A stretch of DNA of 64,000 bases from Sphingomonas pituitosa NBRC 102491 (GCF_001598435.1 NZ_BCYY01000002.1:248001-312000); one strand, 5' to 3'. Positions 36,512-45,400 are shown, counted from the first letter of the stretch. Notes: a model not told the origin generated them from the sequence alone. A program made the numbers and translations.

Positions 36512-36898
36512 TCAGCGCGCGCGCCCCTCGTTCAGGGCCGCACGGCCGTGGCTCACCCGGGCGAGCAGCAGCTCGAGATGGTCGAGCGAATAGCCCGACG
36601 CGTGGAAGGCGGCGATTTCCTGCTTCGGCAGCGCATAGCCCTTGTGCCAGGCCAGCACCGCCATGCGGCGGAGCGCTTCCAGCTTCGAGTCGGCGAGACG
36701 CGGGCTCGCCCGATCCCCACCGAAGAACAGCGCGAAGAAACGCGACCAGCGGCTCGGGGCTTCCAGCGAGGACAAGCGGTCGCGCTGCGCAATGGCAACG
36801 ACCTGCCATTCCAAGGCGGTAAGCGTCGCAGATGCTTCCAGGGCACCGCTCGTCGCGAGGGGCTGGCCGTTGAAGCCGGTAAGATCGAGATACGCCAT
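36512..36898 (-). CDS. Protein of unknown function (128 residues)
   Basis: Not recognised. ATG 36898 follows AGGGAG at eight-base spacing. An in-frame ATG at 36982 with AAGG upstream would add 28 residues of low-complexity sequence and is less likely. Mostly helical and soluble: LTALEWQVVAIAQRDRLSSL, SRWSRFFALFFGG, KLEALRRMAVLAWHKGYALP and HASGYSLDHLELLLARVSHG. No cysteine, metal or catalytic motif is visible. It converges on the lipoprotein gene and has a long untranslated region upstream with a possible promoter at 37105-37132. Confidence 0.65.
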   Translation of the reverse strand: MAYLDLTGFNGQPLATSGALEASATLTALEWQVVAIAQRDRLSSLEAPSRWSRFFALFFGGDRASPRLADSKLEALRRMAVLAWHKGYALPKQEIAAFHASGYSLDHLELLLARVSHGRAALNEGRAR

Positions 36899-37207
36899 CG
36901 CCTGCACTCCCTGTACATGCGGATGCAGGCCACCCCCGGCGCGCTCGTCAAAAGCGCTGCCTTGGCCGTTCCGCCAATTCATTCCACCTTGCCCGCGCTC
37001 GGCTGCTCCGGGTTGCCCCTTCGTCCCGCCGCTGGACCACCGGTATATGCCGGTTCCCTGAACCCACGCTGTCCCTGCGCGTGGATCGTTTCGGTATGGT
37101 GCTCCATGTACGCCCGCGCGCCGTAACGTCAAGACGAAATCGTACTGCGGAGTACTGCTATTTTCGAAGGCTCGAACCGGCCGCGGGTTTGTCGCATAAA
37201 GCCAGCG
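36899..37207. other. 309-bp divergent intergenic region
   Basis: No convincing gene. On the minus strand TTGACG (37132-37127) and TACATG (37110-37105), 16 bases apart, could be a promoter for the 128-residue protein, leaving about 200 bases of leader. Near the plus-strand gene there is a direct repeat GTACTGC-N3-GTACTGC (37142-37158), a possible regulator site for the DUF885 gene. Confidence 0.4.
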
Positions 37208-38698
37208 ATGATCGTGCTTTCCCGCCGCTTGCTGCTCGCCGGCACCGTCGCCACGCTGGCCCTTCCCGCACGTGCATCGCGCGCGCTCGGCCCCGACGGA
37301 CAAGGGCTGCGCGCGGTGCTGGACCGCGCGGCCGCCAATCCCGCCGCAGCCCTGACCGCGCTTTCGGCATGGGACCCTGCGAGCCTGCCGCCTGGGCCAC
37401 GCCTCGACCTGCGCGCCGCCCGATCGGGGCTGGCGATCGATCTCGAACTCGCCCGCCGCTTCCCGTTCGGAAGGCCGGGCCGCAGCCCCTATCGCGTCAC
37501 TCCCGGCAGCGGCGCCTGGCTCCGCGCCGATGCGTCGGAGCAGGCGATCTCGAGCGAGACGCAGGCGCTGCTTGCCGATCGGGCATTGGGCGTTCGCCTG
37601 CCGCGGGGGCTGGCCGAACGCACCGCGACTGCCGTCGAGGCGGCGCAGCGCGCGGCGGCAGGGCCGCGCGCGGCTGCACTCGGCGAGCAGCTTGCGGTAC
37701 TGCGGCGGCTCGCCCTCGATGCGCCCGCGCCGGGAATCGCCGCCCTGCCCGACGGCGATCGCTATTATGCGCTGCTGCTGCGCCGGACGAGCGGCGACGA
37801 CGTGGATGCCGAGTCGCTGCGCCGCCGGCTGGTGCGCGAACACGCGGCGGTGCTTGCCCGGGCGGATCGCCTGTTCGTGCAGATCGGGCAGCGGGGCGGC
37901 AGCATCGGCGAGCGCTACCAAGTGCTGTGGCGCGATCCGCGCTGGCGCTACGCCGACGACGGCGCAGGCCGGGACCGGGCCGTGGCCGACATGAACCGCG
38001 CGCTCGCGACCGCAAGCGCATGGCTGCCCCGCTGGTTCGGGCCGCTGCCGCCGCAGGTTCGCGCCGTCCGCGCCGCCCGGATGCCGGCCGCGGAGGAGGC
38101 GGCCGGCAAGCAGGGCTATCGCATCCTGCCCGCGGGGGACCAGCCCGGTCGCTATGTCGTCGATCTCCGCGAGATCGGCCGGCGGCCTGCCTGGACATTG
38201 CCGGCCGTGGTCCATCATGAGCTGCTACCCGGCCATATGGTGCAGATGCCGCTGGAAGCGCTGGCCGCCCCGCATCCGCTACGGCTGGACTATGCCCAGT
38301 CCTTCGTCGAGGGCTGGGCGATCTATGCGGAGGGCCTCGCCGCGGCTGCCGGGCTGTATCGGGGCGACCCGCATGGCGCGCTCGGCTATTGCCATTGGCG
38401 GCTGTTCCGCCTGTGCCGCGCGCTCGCGGACCTGGGTATCCATCTCCACCGATGGACCACCGATCAGGCGCTTGCCTTTTGGCGCGAAAATCTGGGCGAA
38501 CCCGCCTATTTCGCACCCTTTGCTTCCGATCTCGATCGCATCGTGCTGGAACCTGCGACGCGGGCGGCCGAGGCGGCAAGCTGGCTGGCGATCGAGGACC
38601 TCGCCCGCGGCCGCGCCTCCCGCCCCTTCCACCACGCGCTCCTCGTGAACGGCCGGATGCGCACCGACATGCTGCGTGCGAGCATCAGCACCGCATGA
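37208..38698 (+). CDS. DUF885-family zinc metallopeptidase-like protein, exported
   Basis: 496 residues. N-terminal signal peptide with a Tat-like start (SRRLLLAGTVATLALPARA). The body is alpha-helical with the gluzincin motif HHELLPGH (about residue 338) and a downstream Glu in SFVEGWAIYAEGLA, the standard zinc-site layout of DUF885/M32-like proteins. Most family members are near 600 residues, so this one has a shortened N-terminal helical region. Substrate unknown; probably a periplasmic oligopeptidase. The start lacks a strong Shine-Dalgarno sequence. Confidence 0.82.
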   Translation: MIVLSRRLLLAGTVATLALPARASRALGPDGQGLRAVLDRAAANPAAALTALSAWDPASLPPGPRLDLRAARSGLAIDLELARRFPFGRPGRSPYRVTPGSGAWLRADASEQAISSETQALLADRALGVRLPRGLAERTATAVEAAQRAAAGPRAAALGEQLAVLRRLALDAPAPGIAALPDGDRYYALLLRRTSGDDVDAESLRRRLVREHAAVLARADRLFVQIGQRGGSIGERYQVLWRDPRWRYADDGAGRDRAVADMNRALATASAWLPRWFGPLPPQVRAVRAARMPAAEEAAGKQGYRILPAGDQPGRYVVDLREIGRRPAWTLPAVVHHELLPGHMVQMPLEALAAPHPLRLDYAQSFVEGWAIYAEGLAAAAGLYRGDPHGALGYCHWRLFRLCRALADLGIHLHRWTTDQALAFWRENLGEPAYFAPFASDLDRIVLEPATRAAEAASWLAIEDLARGRASRPFHHALLVNGRMRTDMLRASISTA

Positions 38699-38791
38699 TG
38701 CCAAGATGAACCCCGGCCTACGATCCGGTTCAGGCTCCGGATGCTTCGACTCGGTTAGTCCTGCGGCATCGAAACGACAGAGGATTGTCCG

Positions 38792-39070
38792 ATGAAACTG
38801 GTTCAATGGATCGCCGCCGCTGGCTTCGTCGTCACGGGACTGGCGGGTGCCACTGCCGCCCAGGCGCAGGACTGGCGCTACCGCGACCATCACGAGCGCC
38901 GCTGGGATCGCCATGATCGCCATGACCGCTGGGAGCGTCACCGCGGCTGGGACCGCGGCCGTCATCATGGCCGGGACGGTTATGGCTATGGATATGGCTA
39001 TCGCAGCCGGACCGTGTGCTGGGACGAATGGCGCCATGGCCGCCGCATCGAGGTCTGCCGCCGCCGCTAA
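38792..39070 (+). CDS. Small secreted His/Arg-rich protein
   Basis: 92 residues: signal peptide (WIAAAGFVVTGLAGATAAQA), then a mature peptide very rich in Arg, His, Asp and Trp (YRDHHERRWDRHDRHDRWER), a run of Gly-Tyr repeats (GYGYGYGYRS), and two cysteines near the end (RTVCWDEWRHGRRIEVCRRR). Start supported by AGAGGA. Similar low-complexity periplasmic peptides occur in many sphingomonads. The histidines could bind metal, which is inference. It ends 4 bases before the convergent kinase gene. Confidence 0.78.
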   Translation: MKLVQWIAAAGFVVTGLAGATAAQAQDWRYRDHHERRWDRHDRHDRWERHRGWDRGRHHGRDGYGYGYGYRSRTVCWDEWRHGRRIEVCRRR

Positions 39071-39074
39071 CGGC

Positions 39075-40502
39075 TTACGGAGCGCCCGCAGGAGGAGGCG
39101 GGCGCTCCGGTTCGCCGTGCAGCGGGAGCATCAGCACGAAGCGCGCGCCCATCCCGGGCGCGCTGTCGACGATCAGATCTCCGCCCATCGCCCGCGACAG
39201 GCGGCGCGCGATGTAGAGCCCCAGCCCGCTGCCGCCCGGCTCCGCCGGCTCAACCCGGGCGAACTTCTCGAAGATGCGCGACTGATCGGTCGCGGCGATG
39301 CCCTTGCCCTGATCGGCGACGATGACACAGCCCATCCCGCCTTCGCTTTCGAGGCGGATCCACACCACCGCATCCTTCGGGCTGTAGCGCACGGCGTTGC
39401 CGATCAGGTTCACCAGCACCTGCAGCGCGCGGCGGAATTCCCCGCGCACCCGGAGCACCTCGTCGGCCGCCGGCCGGTCGAGACGGACCCCTGCCTCGCC
39501 CGCCCGCACCGACAACAGGCTTGCCGCGCGCCGCGCGACGTCGGCGAGATCGATCGTCTCGCGCACGGTCGTGAAATCATCGCCTTCGATCGCCTGGAGG
39601 TCGACCAGATCCTCGACCAGACCCAGCAGGTGCCGGCCCGCGCTGGCGATGTCGCCGGCATAGCCTGCATAATCGCCCCGGATCGGGCCCTCCATCTGCG
39701 CGCTGATCGCATCGGCGTTGGCGATGATGCGGGCCAGCGGCCCCCGCAGCGCCCGCTCCAGCCGCATTCCAAAGGTGCGCGGGAAGCCGCCGCCGGGGTG
39801 GGACGCGGGCGCGATCGGCGGCCTGTCCGGCAACTCGGCGTCGAGCATCCGGGCCGCCCCGATAAAGCCAGCGAAACGGCCCAGCGGATCGCTGCGCGGC
39901 GTTGCATCCAGCCGCACCATCCGTCCGGTGCCGCGCAGCTCGGCACGCTGTCCGTCGAACCGCGCGCGGGCGGACAGCGCCGAGAGGATCGGCAACTGGC
40001 CGCCTTCATCCTGGGCGAGCGCGAAGAGGCGCGTCAGCGGCTGCCCCAGCATCTCGCGGACGTCGAAGCCATGGCCCACGCCGGCCTCCGGCGACAGGAA
40101 GGTCAGGCGCAGCGCACCGTCGGTCTCCCATAGCCAGTCGCCCGTGGCCCTGAGGAAATCGCCGTCGCGCTCGGGATCGGCAGCAGGGCGCCAGGCGGGC
40201 CGCGCGCGCCAACCGCTTACCTCCAGGCGCACACCGCCCCGGTCCGGACCGGCGCGCACCCACAGGTCGAGCTCCTCCTCGCCGTCGGCAGCCACCACGC
40301 CGCGCGAAATGGCAATGCCCAGCCGGTGCGCCAGCTGGGCGATCGCCGCGACGCCGGGCAGCGCAAGCGGTGCGCCGATGCCGCCCCCGGCCCGATCGTT
40401 CAGCGCACGCAGCCGCGGCTCGGCATCGATCAGCCGACCGGCGGCGTCCAGCCGCGCGACCGCCAGCGGCACCACCGGATCGAGCGACTTGATGGCGGTC
40501 AT
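39075..40502 (-). CDS. Histidine-kinase-like protein lacking the phospho-acceptor histidine (PAS - degenerate HisKA - HATPase)
   Basis: 475 residues, no membrane segment. A PAS-like region (about 110-225: ATGDWLWETDGALRLTFLSP) precedes a HisKA-like helix pair and an intact ATP-binding domain. In the H-box, where kinases have SHELRTPL, this protein has ERALRGPL: the histidine position is R250. The rest of the helix pair aligns well (YAGYAGDIASAGRHLLGLVEDLVDL). The ATPase boxes are complete: NLIGNAVRYSP, D397 in ADQGKGI and GGSGLGLY. It cannot autophosphorylate in the usual way, recalling Caulobacter DivL (Tyr in place of His). Its ATG overlaps the upstream gene's stop (ATGA). Last gene of a five-gene operon. 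Confidence 0.85.
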   Translation of the reverse strand: MTAIKSLDPVVPLAVARLDAAGRLIDAEPRLRALNDRAGGGIGAPLALPGVAAIAQLAHRLGIAISRGVVAADGEEELDLWVRAGPDRGGVRLEVSGWRARPAWRPAADPERDGDFLRATGDWLWETDGALRLTFLSPEAGVGHGFDVREMLGQPLTRLFALAQDEGGQLPILSALSARARFDGQRAELRGTGRMVRLDATPRSDPLGRFAGFIGAARMLDAELPDRPPIAPASHPGGGFPRTFGMRLERALRGPLARIIANADAISAQMEGPIRGDYAGYAGDIASAGRHLLGLVEDLVDLQAIEGDDFTTVRETIDLADVARRAASLLSVRAGEAGVRLDRPAADEVLRVRGEFRRALQVLVNLIGNAVRYSPKDAVVWIRLESEGGMGCVIVADQGKGIAATDQSRIFEKFARVEPAEPGGSGLGLYIARRLSRAMGGDLIVDSAPGMGARFVLMLPLHGEPERPPPPAGAP

Positions 40503-41575
40503 GGCGCGCATGCCCCGCGCAGGGCGGCACGCAGCGCGCGATATTCGGGGGGAAGCCGCAGCAGGACGAGCAGGTCGCGTGCCGCCTGCATGTCGACCGT
40601 CGCCAGCGTGTCGACCGCGTCGGCCAGCGCGCCGAGCTCCCGCGCGGGATCGGCGTTGCACAGGGCAAAGCAGAGCTCCGCGATGCTCTCGCGCGGCAGC
40701 TCCAGGGCATGCAGCACCAGCAGCAGGCGTTCGGCGCCCCGGTCCAGCAGCAGTGCCCGCGCTTCGGCGAATTCGATGTCCGCCGCGCGCGCCAGCAGGG
40801 CCAGGAACAGCGGCAGGTGGCGATCGCGCAGCGCCTGCAGCAACACGCGCGCCCACTCGCGCGGCGCGGGATCGATCGCGGCGGCGAGGCGCGCCGCTGC
40901 CGCCTCCACCTGGTCCTCGGCGCAGCGCTCGGCAAGCGCGCATTCCGCGCGGACCGCTGCGCAAAGCGCCGCGTCCAATGCCACGCCGGCCAGGGGTCCC
41001 GCTTGCTCGCGCATGGCGGCTGCAACCCACCAAAGCAGGCGGCGATGCAAGATGAACGGCAGCCGCCATCGTCCCGCTTCAGGACTCCGCGCCCGGCTTT
41101 CCGCGAGCAGCAGCCCGCGCGCCGCCTCGGAGAGCGCCGGCGCGGGGTGTTCGGCGAGGCGGTTGAGCAGGCTCGGCCTCGCAGGATCTTCCGGCGCATG
41201 GTGCGGAAGGCCGGCGGCGAGCTGGTCCAGCCGCACCGCCGCCAGCAGTTCCCCTGCGAGTGCGGGATCGACGGGCATGCCGGCGGCGTGGAGCAGCGGC
41301 AGCGTCGTGTGCAGGCCCGGGAAACCCTCCGGCGCCACCGCGCGCCGCAGGCTGGTCTCGATGGTCCCGACGATCTGTTCGAGCCGCGACCGCACCCCCG
41401 CACGCGTGCGCTCGTCCAGCCGCAACGTCTCTGGAACGGCGATGTCGCGCGCGGTGGCTTCCTGCAGCGCGCGGTCGTGCGTCTCCGCCGCCGCCGCGCG
41501 TGCCAGCAGATCCGGTGCGCCGATGACAAGGCCACCGCGCGGTTCGGGAGCGCCTTGCGCCATGTCCAAGGACAT
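40499..41575 (-). CDS. Alpha-helical protein, possibly DUF2336-like
   Basis: 358 residues, soluble and almost entirely helical, rich in Ala, Leu and Arg (GVRSRLEQIVGTIETSLRRA, LLLVLHALELPRESIAELCF, AARDLLVLLRLPPEYRALRAAL). The style resembles alphaproteobacterial DUF2336 proteins built from repeated helices, but I cannot confirm this without a profile search. Its stop codon overlaps the kinase-like gene's ATG, so the two proteins are made together and may interact. ATG 41575 has a weak ribosome-binding site; ATG 41563 is an alternative. The gap to the upstream gene's stop is 23 bases. Confidence 0.6.
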   Translation of the reverse strand: MSLDMAQGAPEPRGGLVIGAPDLLARAAAAETHDRALQEATARDIAVPETLRLDERTRAGVRSRLEQIVGTIETSLRRAVAPEGFPGLHTTLPLLHAAGMPVDPALAGELLAAVRLDQLAAGLPHHAPEDPARPSLLNRLAEHPAPALSEAARGLLLAESRARSPEAGRWRLPFILHRRLLWWVAAAMREQAGPLAGVALDAALCAAVRAECALAERCAEDQVEAAAARLAAAIDPAPREWARVLLQALRDRHLPLFLALLARAADIEFAEARALLLDRGAERLLLVLHALELPRESIAELCFALCNADPARELGALADAVDTLATVDMQAARDLLVLLRLPPEYRALRAALRGACAP

Positions 41576-41598
41576 AGCGGCGCAAGCTTAATCGGAGG

Positions 41599-42792
41599 CT
41601 AAGACTTGTCGCGCAGGCTCTCGATCGCTGCCGTCAGCGTGGCGAGCGCGTACAGCGATACCGCGGCCAGGCCGATCGTGGCGTGTCCCAGCAGCGCGAA
41701 CGGCGTGAGCACCAGCATCTGCGCGGCGGCATTCGCCCACCAGCGTCGGCGCTGCACCGGCACCCGCTCGGCAAGCAATTGCAGCACCACGCCGCTCGCC
41801 GCGAGCAGCAGCGAAGCGGGATTGCCGATCACCCGGAATTCGTGCCAGCCGGTCGCCGCCAGCAGCAGCACGAACAGCCCGAGGATAGCGAATTCGATCT
41901 GCCGCGCCCGCGGTTCCTCGCCCCGCAGGGCGGCATGCGAAGCGGCCGTGGCGAAGCCGAGCGTGGCGACAAGGGCGACCAGCGTACCGATCCCGCCCCA
42001 GCCCGCCAGCACCGTCAGCAGCGCCGCCACCGCTACCACGCCACCAAGGGCCAGCGGCGCCCAGTCGGGGATGTTACGCGCCATCATCTGCGGAAGGACG
42101 AAGCGAGACGCGCGGCTGAACACCCAGCGGTCCGCCCAGAGCGTCCGGCGGTCGCTCAGTGCGGCGAGCACCGCATCGTTGCGTGCCGCGAGTCCGTCGC
42201 CGCTGCGCTCCACCGCATGCCCCGCACGTGCCCAGCCGGGCGCCAGCGGCACCTGCAGCGCACCCGACTGCGCCGCCACGCGCAGCAGCGCCGACTGGAA
42301 GTCATAATCTTCGGGCATGGTGGCGATATGGGCGAGGTGCCGCGTCTCGATCCGCGCGATGCCTGCCCAGCAATGGCGCATGTCCAGCCGCTCGATCGCG
42401 GCGGGCGATTCCGAGTCGTCGGTCACGAGCAGCGCGGCATGGGGTTCGGCCGCCATCCGCTCCATGACCGGGTCGATCGTCACCAGACCGTCTGCCAGCA
42501 CCAGCACGTCGGCGTCGCGCAGCACCTTTTCGGCGGCTTCCTCGGCCGAACGGACGATGTCGACTTTAAGCCGGCCGCGCCCCGCCCGCTCGATGGCGGC
42601 GAGGAACTGCGGCGTGACCTTGCCCACCGCCACCAGCACCTGCTCCGCGCCGATGCCGGCGAGCAGGCGGATCTGATATTCGAGCAGGGTCATGCCGCCG
42701 AACGGCAAGCTGGCGACCAGCGTGCCGGGGCGGTCCTGCGCCTCCTCCACCGCGAAGATCAGGCCGCAGAGCGCGCGCTCGGGTGCCACCAT
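41599..42792 (-). CDS. Nucleotidyltransferase-like domain fused to a membrane domain (degenerate)
   Basis: 397 residues from ATG 42792, chosen because GGAGGG lies five bases upstream; ATGs at 42795 and 42804 are possible. The first ~200 residues resemble a sugar/polyol-phosphate nucleotidyltransferase (SLPFGGMTLLEYQIRLLAGIGAEQVLVAVG, DVLVLADGLVTIDP) but lack the Gly-rich GxGxR loop. After DRWVFSRASRFVLPQMM come about five or six membrane segments without the CDP-alcohol phosphotransferase motif. The layout recalls fused inositol-phosphate cytidylyltransferase / CDP-inositol transferases with both active sites eroded. It lies in an operon with a NamZ-like muramidase upstream and a kinase-like protein downstream. 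The function is unknown. Confidence 0.6.
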   Translation of the reverse strand: MVAPERALCGLIFAVEEAQDRPGTLVASLPFGGMTLLEYQIRLLAGIGAEQVLVAVGKVTPQFLAAIERAGRGRLKVDIVRSAEEAAEKVLRDADVLVLADGLVTIDPVMERMAAEPHAALLVTDDSESPAAIERLDMRHCWAGIARIETRHLAHIATMPEDYDFQSALLRVAAQSGALQVPLAPGWARAGHAVERSGDGLAARNDAVLAALSDRRTLWADRWVFSRASRFVLPQMMARNIPDWAPLALGGVVAVAALLTVLAGWGGIGTLVALVATLGFATAASHAALRGEEPRARQIEFAILGLFVLLLAATGWHEFRVIGNPASLLLAASGVVLQLLAERVPVQRRRWWANAAAQMLVLTPFALLGHATIGLAAVSLYALATLTAAIESLRDKS

Positions 42793-42803
42793 CATGCCCT
42801 CCA

Positions 42804-44000
42804 TCAGTAGAGCAGATGCGGCCGGCGCGCCGCGATCCAGGCCGCTTCGTCGGGCAGGGTCAACGCGTCGAGGTCGGCGGGCGTGGCGGCCGGATCGTCG
42901 ACCCATGTGCGCAGGCCAGGGCCGCCGTTGATCACGTCGATCGCCAGCTTGTCGAACACATATTCGTACGGGAAGTCGCGCCAGAGATCATAATGCGGGT
43001 ACAGCGTACGGATCGCCTTGAACGCCAGCGCCTGTACTCGCCAGGGGCGGAACGCGGCATGGTCATAGGCCGGTCCTTCGGCATGCAGGAACACGCCCGC
43101 GCAGAGCTGGCCGACATGCTTGTGGAAGGTCGGTTGGAACCACATGTCGCGCAGGGTGCAGCCGGCGAGCCACGCCGGGGCAAGGCGCTGCATCTCCGCG
43201 ATCACCGCCCGCGCGTCGATATCGGGCGCGCCGAACAGCTCGAGCGGACGGGTGGTGCCGCGACCCTCGGAAAGGTTCGTCCCCTCCAGCATCACCGTGC
43301 CGGCATAGGCGCGCGCCATGTTGACGTTGGCGGCATTCGGGCTCGGATTGATCCAGGGACGCTCGGCGGGCCAGCCGAACCCCGGCGCCGCCTCGGGCTG
43401 CCAGCCCTGCATCGCGACGACGCGATACTCCACCGCCAGGCCGTACTGCGCGATAAACCAGTGGCCGAGCTCACCCAGCGTCAGCCCGTGGCGCATCGGC
43501 ATCGGCCCGGCGCCGACAAAGCTCTCCCAGCCCGGCAGCAGCGTCAGCCCCTCGACCGGCCGACCGGCGGGATTGGGGCGATCCAGCACCCACACCGCCT
43601 TGCCGTGCTTGGCGGCGGCTTCGAGCACGTAGAGCAGCGTCGTCACGAAGGTGTAGATGCGGCAGCCGACATCCTGCAGGTCGACCAGCATCACGTCGAA
43701 CGTGTCCATCGACGCATCTGTCGGGCGGCGGACCTCGCCGTACAGGCTGAACACCGGCACGCCGGACTGCGGATCGGTGAAGTCCGGCGACTCCATCATA
43801 TTGTCCTGCAGGTCGCCGCGCACGCCGTGCTGGGGCCCGAACACCGCCGAGATGTTGACGCCCGCCGCCACCAGCGCATCAAGGCTGTGGGTCAGGTCCG
43901 CCGTCACCGAGGCGGGATGCGCGAGCAGCGCCACGCGCTTGCCCTGAAGGCCAGCGCGCAGCTCGGGTTCGGCGAGGAGACGATCGATTCCGAAAAGCAT
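42804..44000 (-). CDS. DUF1343 / GH171 protein, NamZ-type exo-beta-N-acetylmuramidase
   Basis: 398 residues. Family motifs: KRVALLAHPASVTADLTHSLD, VFGPQHGVRGDLQDNM, GVPVFSLYGEVRRPTDA, DVMLVDLQDVGCRIYTFVTTLLYVLEA, VLDRPNPAGRPVEG and TNLSEGRGTTRPLELFGAP. The family includes Bacillus NamZ, which removes terminal N-acetylmuramic acid from peptidoglycan fragments. No signal peptide is evident from ATG 44000, so it may act on cytosolic muropeptides or be exported otherwise. It starts one base after the DOMON-like gene's stop (TGACATG) and its stop overlaps the next gene's region, so all are translationally linked. Confidence 0.88.
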   Translation of the reverse strand: MLFGIDRLLAEPELRAGLQGKRVALLAHPASVTADLTHSLDALVAAGVNISAVFGPQHGVRGDLQDNMMESPDFTDPQSGVPVFSLYGEVRRPTDASMDTFDVMLVDLQDVGCRIYTFVTTLLYVLEAAAKHGKAVWVLDRPNPAGRPVEGLTLLPGWESFVGAGPMPMRHGLTLGELGHWFIAQYGLAVEYRVVAMQGWQPEAAPGFGWPAERPWINPSPNAANVNMARAYAGTVMLEGTNLSEGRGTTRPLELFGAPDIDARAVIAEMQRLAPAWLAGCTLRDMWFQPTFHKHVGQLCAGVFLHAEGPAYDHAAFRPWRVQALAFKAIRTLYPHYDLWRDFPYEYVFDKLAIDVINGGPGLRTWVDDPAATPADLDALTLPDEAAWIAARRPHLLY

Positions 44001-44001
44001 G

Positions 44002-44526
44002 TCAGTCTGCTGGCGGCAGTTCGCCGACAAAGCAATCGGGATCGTGGAAATCGGGCGCATCTCCGCCATGGCGCAGCGCCCAATAGGATTTGGTGCCGTC
44101 CGTTTCCTCGATCACCGCGGTGATGCCGAGGCGCAGCGGCCCGGTGCCGACGCCGGGCAGAAGCACGTGGAGCAGGGTTTCGGCCTCCCTCTCGACCAAA
44201 CGGATCCTGGGCGGCGCCGGCATCGGGAGCGGCTCCATGCCCTCGCGGCGGGCGGCAAAGCGATAAGCTGCCCATTGTCCGGACGGCGCGAAATTGAACT
44301 CCCGATAGGCGCCATCGTCGCCCGCCAGGAAGAGTTCCAGGCAGGTCGTCTTCCAAAGTCCGTCCGTGCGCTCCGGCGACGCGATCGGGGGAAGGCGCAC
44401 CGCCCCCGGCTTGGCCGCGACCAGATAGGTCAGCGCCATTTCCGTCCTTTCCCGGCGCACCGCGCACTGTACGGCGGCAACGGATCGCGGCGGCATGGCC
44501 GGGTGCGGCAACAGGGAAAGCTCCAT
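44002..44526 (-). CDS. DOMON-like domain protein
   Basis: 174 residues, predicted beta-sandwich. The phrase DGLWKTTCLELFLAGDDGAYREFNFAPSGQWAAYRF is typical of the DOMON-like / carbohydrate-binding-like family found in sphingomonads, where it binds a sugar or heme in relatives. No signal peptide or heme-binding Cys-His motif is seen. First gene of the operon that continues with the NamZ-like enzyme, nucleotidyltransferase-like protein, helical protein and kinase-like protein. Start ATG 44526; the ATG at about 44439 is an alternative. Divergent from the mgtC-like gene, with 108 bases between. Confidence 0.75.
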   Translation of the reverse strand: MELSLLPHPAMPPRSVAAVQCAVRRERTEMALTYLVAAKPGAVRLPPIASPERTDGLWKTTCLELFLAGDDGAYREFNFAPSGQWAAYRFAARREGMEPLPMPAPPRIRLVEREAETLLHVLLPGVGTGPLRLGITAVIEETDGTKSYWALRHGGDAPDFHDPDCFVGELPPAD

Positions 44527-44634
44527 GGCGCCCGTCTATCGCGAAAGCGGCCCCTTCGTCAGCCACAACATGCCGGCCTTGCCCGCACGGAAAGGCCATG
44601 GCAGCGCAACAAATCCTGCGTAGAGCGAGCCGCC

Positions 44635-45351
44635 ATGAAGTTCCTGCACACCTTTCACCTCGCCGCCTATCTCGATACGTTGATAAGCTACACGCTGGCG
44701 CTGATCCTCGGCGCCGCGATCGGGGCGGAGCGGCAGTTTCGCCAGCGCACCGCGGGCTTGCGCACCAACGCGCTGGTCGCGCTCGGCTCGGCGGCGTTCG
44801 TCGATCTCGCCCAGCGCATCGCCGGCGATCTCGAGGCGGTGCGGGTGATTGCCTATGTCGTCTCCGGCATCGGCTTTCTCGGTGCCGGCGTGATCATGAA
44901 GGAGGGGATGAACGTCCGCGGGCTCAACACCGCGGCGACCCTGTGGTGTTCGGCAGCCGTGGGCGCCTGCGCGGGCAGCGACATGGCGGCCGAGGCGGCG
45001 ACGCTCGCGATGTTCGTGATCGCCGGCAACACGCTGCTGCGCCCGGTCGTCAACGCGATCAACCGCGTGCCGCTGTCGGGCGGCCAGGTCGAGGCAACCT
45101 ATTTCGTCACGCTTACCACCATTCCCGCCGAGGTCGACCGGCTGCGCGACCTGCTGACCGATCATCTCGAACTGATGCGCTATCCCGTCGCCGAGATCGA
45201 GACGATCGAGCGCCCCGACGAGCGGATCGAGCTGCGCGCGCGGCTCGTCTCCACCGCCGCGCTCGACGCCGAACTCGACAGCATCATCGCGCATCTCGCC
45301 AAGCGCCACGACGTCCAGCATGCCAGCTGGGAGCTGCAGACCCAGGACTGA
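44635..45351 (+). CDS. MgtC/SapB-family membrane protein
   Basis: 238 residues: N-terminal membrane domain with four or five segments and a C-terminal soluble ACT-like domain. The signature [30 protein letters not shown] and [16 protein letters not shown] identify the MgtC/SapB family. MgtC modulates ATP synthase and phosphate or magnesium adaptation in Salmonella; many non-pathogen homologues (YhiD type) have unknown roles. No magnesium-sensing leader is evident upstream. ATG 44635 has only a poor Shine-Dalgarno sequence (GAGCGAG). Confidence 0.9.
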   Translation: MKFLHTFHLAAYLDTLISYTLALILGAAIGAERQFRQRTAGLRTNALVALGSAAFVDLAQRIAGDLEAVRVIAYVVSGIGFLGAGVIMKEGMNVRGLNTAATLWCSAAVGACAGSDMAAEAATLAMFVIAGNTLLRPVVNAINRVPLSGGQVEATYFVTLTTIPAEVDRLRDLLTDHLELMRYPVAEIETIERPDERIELRARLVSTAALDAELDSIIAHLAKRHDVQHASWELQTQD

Positions 45352-45400
45352 GCGCGCGGGGATGACGCGGGCGCCCGCTTTGGCTATGCGCCCTCCCATC

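Noticed and set aside
36979..37107. 42-codon minus-strand ORF before the 128-residue gene, ending in an ATGA overlap with an in-frame ATG
   Set aside because: Its ATG lies inside the likely -10 box of the promoter, it has no ribosome-binding site, and the product is low-complexity. It could still be a leader peptide if transcription starts further upstream.
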